From Chitinophagaceae bacterium (GTDB lineage: Bacteria > Bacteroidota > Bacteroidia > Chitinophagales > Chitinophagaceae): DNA of 5,687 bases. The position numbers and the translations under genes are program-made. Below, piece after piece: positions 1-5,687 of this stretch. The stretch's first letter is position 1; every line of letters begins with the position of its first letter. The stretch lies in assembly GCA_003151295.1 (NCBI GenBank), contig PLXD01000454.1, positions 31,699 to 37,385 of the forward strand, written 5' to 3'. Below the pieces are notes generated by a model. That model did not search any database, was not told the origin of the DNA, and worked only from the letters and a program-made list of their open reading frames with translations.

Positions 1-1776
1 ATCGGCCTCCTGGGAGTGAAAGGCCGAAAGAATAATAAAGTCCGGTACAAATCCTGCCTATGGCAATTAGGGATAGGAGTGGTGCTATATTTCTTTAGTA
101 CAGCTATCTGGTTCTTGCCGTGGGATTCGACAGCCCTTGCAGAAGGCTATATGTTCATAGCCTCATCCGGATTCATCCTGATCATGACGGGCGGAACTTT
201 GCTTTCCCGGATCGTTAAAGTGAAGATGAGTGAAGATATTTTCAACCGGGAAAACGAATCCTTTCCGCAGGAGGAACGCCTCCTGACCAATGAATTTTCG
301 GTCAACCTGCCGACGCAATACCACCATAAAAATAAGGTCAGGTCAGGGTGGATCAATATTGTTAACCCCTTCCGGGGAAGTATCATTTGCGGTAATCCCG
401 GCAGCGGAAAGACATTCTATTGTATCCGTCATTACATCCATCAGCATATTCAGAAAGGGTTTTGCCTTTTTGTCTATGATTTTAAGTTTGACGATCTGTC
501 CCGTCTTACCTACAATTATTTACTCAAATACAAGGATCGATACCCCATCACCCCTCGTTTTTATGTTATCAATTTCGACGATCTATCCCGGACAAACCGC
601 TGCAATCCCCTGGACCCCGTTACCATGCACGACCTGACGGATGCCTCCGAATCTGCCAGAACTATTTTGCTGGCCCTGAACAGGGAGTGGATCAAGCGCC
701 AGGGTGATTTCTTCGTGGAATCGGCCATCACCTTCATTACAGCCAATATGTGGTTCCTGAAAAAGCACGCCGGAGGTCGCTTTTGTACCTTACCACATCT
801 CATAGAGCTGATCCAGACCGATTACAGCAAGCTCTTTTCTGTCCTGCGGACAGATCCGGAAATACAGGCTTTAATCAATCCTTTTGTTTCTGCCTTCCTT
901 AACGATGCGATGGAACAGCTCGAAGGTCAGGTCGCCAGCGCCAGGATTGCGATGGCTTCCCTTTCCTCGCCCTCCTTATATTATGTACTATCGGACAATG
1001 AGTTCACCCTTGACATTAATAATCCCAAGGAGCCGAAGATCGTTTGCGCCGGTAACAATCCGCAAAAACAGCATGTTTATGGCGCGGTCTTATCGTTATA
1101 CCTTACCCGTCTCATTAAGATCATCAACACGAAAGGGAAGCAGAAATGCGGGGTTATTTTCGATGAATTTCCTACCCTTTATTTCTCCGGTATGGACAAC
1201 CTCCTTGCTACTGCCCGGTCAAACCTGGTAGCTACCACACTCGGGGTGCAGGACTTCAGCCAGTTGAAAAAGGACTATGGGCGGGACCAGGCGGAGGTTC
1301 TCTTTAATATACCTGGTAATATTATTAGCGGCCAAGTGACCGGCGATACCGCCAAACAACTATCCGACCGATTAGGTAAGATCCTTCAGAACAAGCAATC
1401 CATATCAGTAAATAGCCAAGATACCTCCACCAGCCATAGCCAGCAGTTGGATCTGGCCGTGCCTGCCAGCAAGATTGCCGCGCTTTCCTCCGGGGAATTC
1501 GTGGGTATGGTGGCTGATAATCCGGATATGAAAATCCAATTGAAAGCCTTCCATTGTGAAATTGTCAACGATGTTAAAGCCATTCAGAAAGAGGAAAACG
1601 GATTTGTCGATATCCCTGTCATCCGGGAGATTACACCCGAGGATATTGAGGATACTTTCCTCACCATTAAAGAGGACATCATCGACCTGGTGGATGGCAT
1701 GATCTCCCAAATGCAGGCAGATCCGGAAATGGCTCAGCTAATTGTGAATAAGGGTATACCCGAAAAAAATGACTAA
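1..1776 (+). CDS. mobC: Conjugative coupling protein, MobC/TraG type (VirD4-like ATPase), 5' end outside window
   Basis: This is a type IV coupling protein, the inner-membrane ATPase that brings the relaxase-DNA complex to the mating channel. Numbering from the GTG at 16, two hydrophobic segments lie at about 16-36 and 42-66. The Walker A loop GNPGSGKT is at 126-133 and the Walker B motif VIFDEF has D383 and E384. A TraG/TraD-like C-terminal region follows, with ARSN (R401) and VQD (Q412) motifs. The reading frame is open to base 1 and reads IGLLG before the GTG. I recall that members of this family have a similar stretch running into GVKGRK, usually about 80 residues into a protein of roughly 670, so the GTG is probably an internal valine codon and the real start lies upstream. 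G+C is much higher than in the genes that follow (36/60 at 601-660, 28/60 at 1081-1140). Family very likely; the symbol is by resemblance to Bacteroidota elements. Confidence 0.9.
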   Translation: MGLLGVKGRKNNKVRYKSCLWQLGIGVVLYFFSTAIWFLPWDSTALAEGYMFIASSGFILIMTGGTLLSRIVKVKMSEDIFNRENESFPQEERLLTNEFSVNLPTQYHHKNKVRSGWINIVNPFRGSIICGNPGSGKTFYCIRHYIHQHIQKGFCLFVYDFKFDDLSRLTYNYLLKYKDRYPITPRFYVINFDDLSRTNRCNPLDPVTMHDLTDASESARTILLALNREWIKRQGDFFVESAITFITANMWFLKKHAGGRFCTLPHLIELIQTDYSKLFSVLRTDPEIQALINPFVSAFLNDAMEQLEGQVASARIAMASLSSPSLYYVLSDNEFTLDINNPKEPKIVCAGNNPQKQHVYGAVLSLYLTRLIKIINTKGKQKCGVIFDEFPTLYFSGMDNLLATARSNLVATTLGVQDFSQLKKDYGRDQAEVLFNIPGNIISGQVTGDTAKQLSDRLGKILQNKQSISVNSQDTSTSHSQQLDLAVPASKIAALSSGEFVGMVADNPDMKIQLKAFHCEIVNDVKAIQKEENGFVDIPVIREITPEDIEDTFLTIKEDIIDLVDGMISQMQADPEMAQLIVNKGIPEKND

Positions 1777-1824
1777 AAACGTACCTGCCTAGCTTTTAGA
1801 GACTGGATGGGCTTTTAAAATACT

Positions 1825-1866
1825 CGTGAAAAACAGGTAAATATTACCGTGAAAGAACGGTATTTT
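1825..1866. repeat. Two-copy imperfect direct repeat with small dyads after the coupling gene
   Basis: Two related 18-base units start with CGTGAAA at 1825 and 1848, 23 bases apart, and match at 13 of 18 positions. The same stretch holds two short inverted repeats: GGTAA/TTACC with a 3-base loop (1836-1848) and TACCG/CGGTA with an 8-base loop (1845-1862). It lies about 50 bases after the coupling-gene stop. It may bind a regulator or be a remnant of an insertion junction. It lacks the T-tract of a rho-independent terminator, and chance is possible at this length. Confidence 0.3.
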
Positions 1867-1919
1867 CATGATTATTCGTTTAAAGCATTGGTAAAGAAGC
1901 ATTAATATTTATATTTATA

Positions 1920-1947
1920 AATTATGTTCAATATATTGCACATAATT
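1920..1947. promoter_or_regulatory. 28-base near-perfect palindrome, candidate operator
   Basis: The arms AATTATGTTCAATA and TATTGCACATAATT are reverse complements at 13 of 14 positions; the only mismatched pair is T1928/C1939. The centre CAATATATTG is a perfect 10-base palindrome. It contains the TTG proposed as the -33 element (1936-1938) and lies upstream of the predicted transcription start, so it should act as double-stranded DNA rather than as an RNA hairpin. Its position before an XRE-type regulator gene suggests a binding site for that protein or another dimeric regulator. Low sequence complexity makes chance likelier than in balanced DNA, but 13 of 14 pairs is still striking. Confidence 0.6.
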
Positions 1948-1968
1948 AAACTAAATAATTTAGTTTTG
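1936..1968 (+). promoter_or_regulatory. Predicted Bacteroidota-type promoter of the cargo operon
   Basis: TAGTTTTG at 1961-1968 matches the Bacteroidota -7 consensus TAnnTTTG exactly. A TTG at 1936-1938 could be the -33 element, with a 22-base spacer, slightly longer than usual. Transcription would start near 1973-1977, giving an untranslated leader of roughly 60 bases before the regulator ATG at 2038. Both elements lie inside palindromes, so a protein bound there would be expected to affect transcription. The -7 match is firm; the -33 assignment is weaker. Confidence 0.55.
1948..1966. promoter_or_regulatory. 19-base perfect palindrome over the -7 box, candidate operator
   Basis: AAACTAAAT-A-ATTTAGTTT has two 9-base arms that are perfect reverse complements around one central base. 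It abuts the preceding palindrome with no gap and covers six of the eight bases of the predicted -7 box. Paired dyads upstream of a small HTH regulator are typical of controller proteins in restriction-modification operons, where one site activates and the other represses. The two palindromes here differ in sequence, so they need not bind the same protein. A dyad on the -7 box fits a repressor site best. Confidence 0.6.
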
Positions 1969-2037
1969 TGACTGTAAATGATTGACTTGCCGAAAATTAA
2001 GTATCAAGTGCTAAAAATAAGTGCAATTCATTAAAGC

Positions 2038-2289
2038 ATGAATGTGAAATTAAAATCTGAAAAGTCAATTGTGAGTGAGTATAGAGAATCTATTGGTAAA
2101 ACAATTCGTGAATTTAGGGAGAAAAAAGGTTACAGTCAGGATCATTTGGCGGAAATGATGAATGTAGACCGTTCAACTATCTCTAAAGTTGAAAACGGAA
2201 AATTCGCAATCAGTATCGATTACTTGGCTAAATTTTCTCAACACCTTGATTTTGAAATAGCCCTTATTAAGAACCAAACAGAGCATTAA
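2038..2289 (+). CDS. XRE-family helix-turn-helix regulator, probable operon controller
   Basis: This 83-residue DNA-binding protein has a single Cro/C1-type HTH domain. Residues 1-18 are a charged extension; the domain starts about residue 19 (IGKTIREFREKKGYSQ). The helix-turn-helix is at about 33-54: SQDHLAEMM is the first helix, and the probable recognition helix carries DRSTISKVENG (44-54), the usual XRE signature. An in-frame TAA at 2032-2034 fixes the start at 2038 or, less likely, the GTG at 2044. Size and place as first gene before vsr and a C5 methyltransferase resemble controller (C) proteins of type II restriction-modification systems. Two palindromes over its promoter suggest self-regulation. 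The stop overlaps the next start by one base (TAATG), implying translational coupling. The regulator family is clear; the controller role is inferred. A solitary antitoxin-like XRE protein is the main alternative. Confidence 0.88.
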   Translation: MNVKLKSEKSIVSEYRESIGKTIREFREKKGYSQDHLAEMMNVDRSTISKVENGKFAISIDYLAKFSQHLDFEIALIKNQTEH

Positions 2290-2711
2290 TGGCTGACGTG
2301 CATACAGAAAAAATCCGGAGTTACAATATGAGCCGGATCAGGTCAAAAGATACCAAGCCGGAAATTCTTGTGCGGAAAGCATTATTTGCAAATGGCTTCC
2401 GCTATCGGCTTCATAAGAGGGAATTGCCCGGAAGGCCTGATGTTGCTTTGAATAAATATAAAACTGTGGTATTTATCCATGGTTGTTTCTGGCACGGTCA
2501 TGAAGGATGCAAATATTTTGTGGTGCCTGGAACACGTACAGAATGGTGGCTAAGAAAAATAAACAGAAACAAGCAATTAGACGAGATTAATTCGGCGAAA
2601 CTACAAGCTTTAGGATGGCAGGTAATTGAGATTTATGAATGCCAGTTAAAAAAAGAAAAAAGGGAGAAAACAATTAATGATCTTATAAGTAAGCTAAAAA
2701 CATTTATATGA
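2289..2711 (+). CDS. vsr: Very short patch repair (Vsr) mismatch endonuclease
   Basis: Vsr nicks the strand 5' of the T in T:G mismatches formed when 5-methylcytosine deaminates, starting very short patch repair. The 140-residue length is typical. Family motifs appear in order: YNMSRIRSKDTKPE (12-25), LPGRPDV (46-52), FIHGCFWHGH (62-71), and TRTEWW with KINRN (82-94). Key residues fall on the E. coli Vsr numbers: D51 (metal-binding), H64 and H69. C66, H71, C74 and C118 match the structural zinc ligands; the last two are shifted by one because one extra residue lies in the E72-G73 region. The protein should therefore be active. It overlaps the regulator stop by one base and the next start by four (ATGA). 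It most likely protects the recognition site of the methyltransferase downstream. The usual alternative in this fold, a Vsr-like restriction nuclease, is less likely given the complete mismatch-repair signature. Confidence 0.95.
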   Translation: MADVHTEKIRSYNMSRIRSKDTKPEILVRKALFANGFRYRLHKRELPGRPDVALNKYKTVVFIHGCFWHGHEGCKYFVVPGTRTEWWLRKINRNKQLDEINSAKLQALGWQVIEIYECQLKKEKREKTINDLISKLKTFI

Positions 2712-2998
2712 TAAACCGAATTCAATCAATTGAAGATGTGATTATGTTCACAAAAGAAATAATTGCTGAAGGTACCCGCATTCATCCAGACGATGATTTT
2801 AGGGAAATGGTGAATATGGAAACGGATGAGCCAACTTACACCATAGAAGAGGCAGATATGAGAAATGAATTGATGAATCAATATTTCGATATATGTGACA
2901 AAGAAGGGACGGATATTTATGGGATAATGCTCGACGTATATCAGAAAGAAATGGGTGACGAAAATGTTATAACAGGATCGTCCAAAATAGAAAATTGA
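2708..2998 (+). CDS. Small acidic protein of unknown function between vsr and the methyltransferase
   Basis: I cannot assign a function to this 96-residue product. It is strongly acidic and looks mostly helical: a first helix at about 7-22 (SIEDVIMFTKEIIAEG), a turn HPDDDFREMVN (26-36), a segment TDEPTYTIEEADMRNELMNQYFDICDKEG (39-67), and a helix ending near 83, followed by a polar tail. It has no signal peptide, membrane segment or cysteine pair. Its ATG overlaps the vsr stop (ATGA), which strongly supports it as a translated operon member. A 57-base gap follows, the longest in the cargo operon. I have a weak recollection of similar small proteins scattered through Bacteroidota genomes, often near mobile elements, but cannot confirm it here. 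An inhibitor, adaptor or regulator of a neighbouring enzyme is possible but unsupported. Confidence 0.8.
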   Translation: MINRIQSIEDVIMFTKEIIAEGTRIHPDDDFREMVNMETDEPTYTIEEADMRNELMNQYFDICDKEGTDIYGIMLDVYQKEMGDENVITGSSKIEN

Positions 2999-3055
2999 CT
3001 AATTGTATAATTCAATCAAAAGAAAGGATTACTTATTCTACATTTTAAAATACCA

Positions 3056-4306
3056 ATGGCCAAACTAAATTACATAGATCTCTTTGCCGGAGCCGGTGGA
3101 TTATCTGAAGGTTTTATAAGGGCAGGATTCACCCCTATTGCCCATGTGGAAATAGATGAAGCCGCGTGTTATTCTATAAAAACAAGAACTGCCTATCATT
3201 ATCTCAAAGAAAAAAATGACGACGACGCTTATGTCTCTTATTTGAAGGGTGATATTACCAGGTCTGAATTGTATACCCATATTCCTGGTGAATTACTGGA
3301 TAGTGTAATCAATCTTCCAATCGGAACAGAATATAATGATAAAATTCATCGTGCTATTCATAAACAACTTGGCAATAAGGAAGTTGATTTGATTATCGGT
3401 GGCCCCCCCTGTCAGGCGTATTCAATAGTAGGAAGAGCCAGAGATGTAAACGGAATGAAAGACGATCCTCGAAATTACCTGTATGTACAGTATGCAAAGT
3501 ATTTGGAAAAATATCGTCCGAAAATATTTGTATTTGAAAATGTGATTGGATTGAAATCTGCTAAAGGCGGTTTATATCTCAATAACATGGAAAAATTATT
3601 TCTAAATAAAGGGTACAAAATGCACGTATTCACTGTTGAAGCTAATAACTTTGGTGTATTACAAAACAGAAAACGCATTATCATTATTGGCTGGAGAGCT
3701 GATTTCGTTCCAAATATCCCCGACTTAGAAGCCATTCACCTGCAATCTACTTTTAAAGTAAAAAGCATATTCAGTGACTTGCCTAAAATACAAGCCGGTG
3801 AAGGGATTGACAAATTCTCCAGATACCGGACTAAGATCAACGATTATCTGGATCAGGCTTCCATTCGCAATGGAATCGATGTATTAACCCAGCATATAGC
3901 CAGGCCAAATACAGAGCAAGATAAAAAGATTTATCGAATTGCTGTAGATAAGTGGAATCAAAAAAAAGAGCGGCTAGATTATAATGACCTTCCCGAACGA
4001 CTTAAAACTCATAAAAACCGTCATTCCTTTTTTGATCGTTTTAAAGTAGTTGCACAAGACTTGAATTATTCACAAACAGTTGTTGCTCATATTGCCAAGG
4101 ATGGGCATTATTATATTCATCCTGATATTGAACAGAATCGCTCTATCACGGTCCGAGAAGCAGCCAGACTGCAATCTTTTCCTGATGATTATTATTTTGA
4201 AGGTGTAAAAGAAGACGCTAATAGGACACCTGCATTCAAGCAAATTGGGAATGCTGTACCTCCGTTAATGGCTCAAACTATCGCCGAAAAAATAAAGAAT
4301 ATTTAA
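3056..4306 (+). CDS. DNA (cytosine-5-)-methyltransferase, type II modification enzyme
   Basis: The enzyme moves a methyl group from S-adenosylmethionine to carbon 5 of cytosine within a specific DNA site. At 416 residues it has the full order of C5 motifs: I, DLFAGAGG (8-15); II, around VEID (about 31-34); IV, GGPPCQAYS (115-123) with the catalytic C119; VI, FENV (160-163) with E161; VIII, QNRKR (203-207); IX, ITVREAARLQSFP (364-376); and X, IGNAVPP (397-403). The region between VIII and IX, about 215-360, is the target recognition domain, so the enzyme should be active, but its target site cannot be read from sequence. The start follows a 57-base gap and puts motif I at the N-terminus as expected. 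A vsr gene two places upstream is a common companion. No restriction endonuclease is recognisable nearby: the next gene, after only 3 bases, encodes a DeoA-like protein. The low G+C (18/60 at 3541-3600) contrasts with the coupling gene. Confidence 0.96.
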   Translation: MAKLNYIDLFAGAGGLSEGFIRAGFTPIAHVEIDEAACYSIKTRTAYHYLKEKNDDDAYVSYLKGDITRSELYTHIPGELLDSVINLPIGTEYNDKIHRAIHKQLGNKEVDLIIGGPPCQAYSIVGRARDVNGMKDDPRNYLYVQYAKYLEKYRPKIFVFENVIGLKSAKGGLYLNNMEKLFLNKGYKMHVFTVEANNFGVLQNRKRIIIIGWRADFVPNIPDLEAIHLQSTFKVKSIFSDLPKIQAGEGIDKFSRYRTKINDYLDQASIRNGIDVLTQHIARPNTEQDKKIYRIAVDKWNQKKERLDYNDLPERLKTHKNRHSFFDRFKVVAQDLNYSQTVVAHIAKDGHYYIHPDIEQNRSITVREAARLQSFPDDYYFEGVKEDANRTPAFKQIGNAVPPLMAQTIAEKIKNI

Positions 4307-4309
4307 CAC

Positions 4310-5521
4310 ATGTCTTCAACCTTTAAACCTTATCCTGCAGAGCAACTCATATCAGAATTTTTGAAGAATTCTGATGAAAATTCAATGAGTAATCTTATAA
4401 ATCATTGTAAGCTATATGAATTAAACGAAAACGAAATATTGCTTTTAGCAAAGGGATTGGCGGAATCTGGGGAGCAAATAAGATTCCCAGTAATAGAAAA
4501 AGTTTATGATATTCCATCCACTGGTGGGCCCTCTTCATTGTCTACCTTGCTTTCTCCACTTTTTCTTAAGGCATTGGGTAAAAATGTTTTGAAACTTGGT
4601 GTTCCCGGACGACCTGCTGGTGGAATTGATGTACTAGCTCAAATTAAAGGATATCAAATAAATCCAAACATTGATGAAGTTAAAAAGTGGTTTAGCTCTT
4701 CAGGATATGTCCATTTTTTAGCAAAAGACAACTTTACTCCATTAGATGCGAAGCTTTTTCAATTTCGCAAAAAGAATAACGCAATTGATATTTCATCGTT
4801 AGTAATTGCATCGTTACTCTCAAAAAAAATTGCTGCTGGTGTGCAGCATATTGGATTAGATATACGCGTATCGAAGTTCGGAAATTTTGGAAAGACTATT
4901 GAGGAAGCAAGTGAAAACGGCATAAAATTTAATAAAGTAGCAAAATTAGCAGGTTTAGAATCAAAATGTTTTCTTACCAATGGGGTTTCGCCTCAACAAC
5001 CATATATAGGAAGAGGGGAATCTATTCTTGCTCTTCATAAAATATTCAATAACAGCGGAGACCAATTGCTAAAAAAACATGTTGCCCAATGTTATCGCAT
5101 GGCTTATTCGATATGTAAATGCGATTATTCAAAAGGCATATCAATCCTATCAATATTAAATGCTTTTGAAGAAAACGTAATCGTTCAAGGAGGATCGATG
5201 GATGCTTTTCGTGAAATAGCAACCATAATAGAAGGTGAGCATAAATGTGCGATTTATGCTACAACCAGTGGCATCTTTAAAATTGACTTAGAAAAGTTAA
5301 GAGATTCAATAATTGCGATCCAGAATAAATTTGACGATGTTTTTCCGGATCCCGCTGGAGTAATTTTAAAAAGTTCCTCCAATGACTTTGTTACTGAGGG
5401 CGATCTTCTATGCACATACAGATGTAAGGGAAATTACTGGATTGAATTTGAGCAATCATTAAAAGAAGCATTTACAATAGATAATTTCATTTATTCTACC
5501 GATTTTAAAGAAATTATGTAA
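4310..5521 (+). CDS. Thymidine/pyrimidine-nucleoside phosphorylase (DeoA) family protein, divergent
   Basis: This 403-residue protein aligns by eye along its whole length with pyrimidine-nucleoside phosphorylases (E. coli DeoA, 440 residues). Family enzymes split thymidine with phosphate into thymine and deoxyribose-1-phosphate. Residues 8-60 form the helical N-terminal domain. The central domain carries DIPSTGG (67-73, DKHSTGG in DeoA), PGRPAGGID (99-107), and FRKKNNAIDISSLVIASLLSKK (152-173 region). The C-terminal region from about 310, with GDLLCTY (364-370), matches the DeoA C-terminal domain. Pyrimidine-contacting residues are kept: R153, S168 and K172 match DeoA R171, S186 and K190. Phosphate-site residues look altered: DeoA K84, H85 and T123 correspond to I68, P69 and G105, and S95 to T79; S86 is kept as S70. 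It may therefore bind or cleave a nucleotide without acting as a normal phosphorylase. It starts 3 bases after the methyltransferase and its stop overlaps the next start. Family clear; reaction unknown. Confidence 0.85.
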   Translation: MSSTFKPYPAEQLISEFLKNSDENSMSNLINHCKLYELNENEILLLAKGLAESGEQIRFPVIEKVYDIPSTGGPSSLSTLLSPLFLKALGKNVLKLGVPGRPAGGIDVLAQIKGYQINPNIDEVKKWFSSSGYVHFLAKDNFTPLDAKLFQFRKKNNAIDISSLVIASLLSKKIAAGVQHIGLDIRVSKFGNFGKTIEEASENGIKFNKVAKLAGLESKCFLTNGVSPQQPYIGRGESILALHKIFNNSGDQLLKKHVAQCYRMAYSICKCDYSKGISILSILNAFEENVIVQGGSMDAFREIATIIEGEHKCAIYATTSGIFKIDLEKLRDSIIAIQNKFDDVFPDPAGVILKSSSNDFVTEGDLLCTYRCKGNYWIEFEQSLKEAFTIDNFIYSTDFKEIM

Positions 5522-5682
5522 TGGAAAAATATTGCTGTTTTATATGCCCCAAAAGTGATTATGAAGAAAAAAATTTGGAAGATTTATGTCCTAATTGTTC
5601 CTTGCCTTATGGGTTTCCGTTAAATGGAAGTTCGGCCCCCAAGGTTATTCGCGATTTTCATGTTGAGTATTCCACGGTATAA
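5521..5682 (+). CDS. Zinc-ribbon N-terminal ORF, probably a truncated or interrupted gene
   Basis: The 53-codon product has two CxxC pairs, C6-FI-C9 and C23-PN-C26, the pattern of a small zinc ribbon, followed by LPYGFPLNG and APKVIRDFHV. Its ATG shares a base with the preceding stop (TAATG), so it is the sixth member of the operon. The TAA at 5680-5682 closes it just after the zinc ribbon, five bases before the window ends. The text after the ribbon resembles, from memory only, the linker before the kinase domain in Ser/Thr-kinase-like proteins that start with such a ribbon; that would mean the gene is broken by a frameshift, a stop or an assembly-edge error. Neither shifted frame gives a recognisable glycine-rich loop in the few codons left. 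Equally, it may be a genuine 53-residue protein. Translation start is well supported; identity is not. Confidence 0.55.
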   Translation: MEKYCCFICPKSDYEEKNLEDLCPNCSLPYGFPLNGSSAPKVIRDFHVEYSTV

Positions 5683-5687
5683 GTGCC

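Noticed and set aside
147..803. Open frames on the - strand and in the +2 frame within the coupling gene (147-386, 561-803, 583-768, 290-637)
   Set aside because: They lie inside a gene with clear Walker A and B motifs, have no family resemblance or plausible start context, and are shadows of the real frame.
884..1710. Further overlapping open frames (884-1231 +, 1386-1583 -, 1405-1710 -)
   Set aside because: Wholly inside the conserved ATPase and TraG-like regions; their translations show no recognisable domain.
1792..1817. Terminator after the coupling gene, suggested by two GCTTTTA copies
   Set aside because: These are direct, not inverted, copies; no GC-rich stem followed by a T-run is present at 1777-1870.
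1920..1947. A XerCD/dif-like site in the 28-base palindrome
   Set aside because: Length and the TTATGT/ACATAA words are reminiscent of dif, but the half-sites point the opposite way: dif has ATAA and TTAT flanking the 6-base centre, whereas here they are on the outside.
1777..2037. tRNA, CRISPR array or origin of transfer in the intergenic region
   Set aside because: No cloverleaf, no regularly spaced repeats and no recognisable nick-site motif; oriT in such elements usually lies before the relaxase gene, which is not in this window.
3039..3046. Internal promoter before the methyltransferase (TACATTTT)
   Set aside because: It lacks the final G of TAnnTTTG and lies only about 10 bases before the ATG, too close for a normal transcript start with translation.
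3475..4980. - strand open frames at 3475-3735 and 4759-4980
   Set aside because: They are antisense to conserved motifs of the methyltransferase and the DeoA-like protein and have no promoter or family support.

Overview
The window looks like part of a conjugative element from a Bacteroidota bacterium, with an AT-rich cargo operon inserted next to a transfer gene. Three things point to Bacteroidota: the first gene belongs to the MobC/TraG coupling-protein type typical of conjugative transposons in that phylum; the best promoter has a perfect TAnnTTTG -7 box; and ribosome binding sites are weak or absent. The genus cannot be told from the sequence. All supported genes lie on the + strand.

Layout. 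Positions 1-1776 are the 3' part of the coupling-protein gene, whose true start lies before the window. Positions 1777-2037 are a non-coding, very AT-rich stretch. It holds a two-copy imperfect repeat near the coupling gene, then two abutting palindromes (1920-1947 and 1948-1966) that cover both elements of a predicted promoter. From 2038 to the end runs a tightly packed operon: XRE-type regulator, Vsr-like mismatch endonuclease, a 96-residue acidic protein of unknown function, a DNA cytosine-5 methyltransferase, a full-length protein of the thymidine phosphorylase (DeoA) family, and a 53-codon ORF with a zinc-ribbon pattern that stops 5 bases before the window ends. Four of the five junctions are overlaps or a 3-base gap.

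How the genes may work together. Regulator, Vsr and C5 methyltransferase are the familiar parts of a type II restriction-modification operon: the methyltransferase makes 5-methylcytosine, Vsr nicks the T:G mismatches left when it deaminates, and the HTH protein probably controls expression through the paired palindromes. No restriction endonuclease is recognisable. Its usual place after the methyltransferase is taken by a nucleoside-phosphorylase homologue that keeps the pyrimidine-contacting residues of DeoA but seems to have lost most of the phosphate-contacting ones. This suggests, as inference only, a modification-linked defence or nucleotide-processing system whose effector is not a classical nuclease. 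The DeoA-like gene and the interrupted zinc-ribbon gene are the parts most worth following up.
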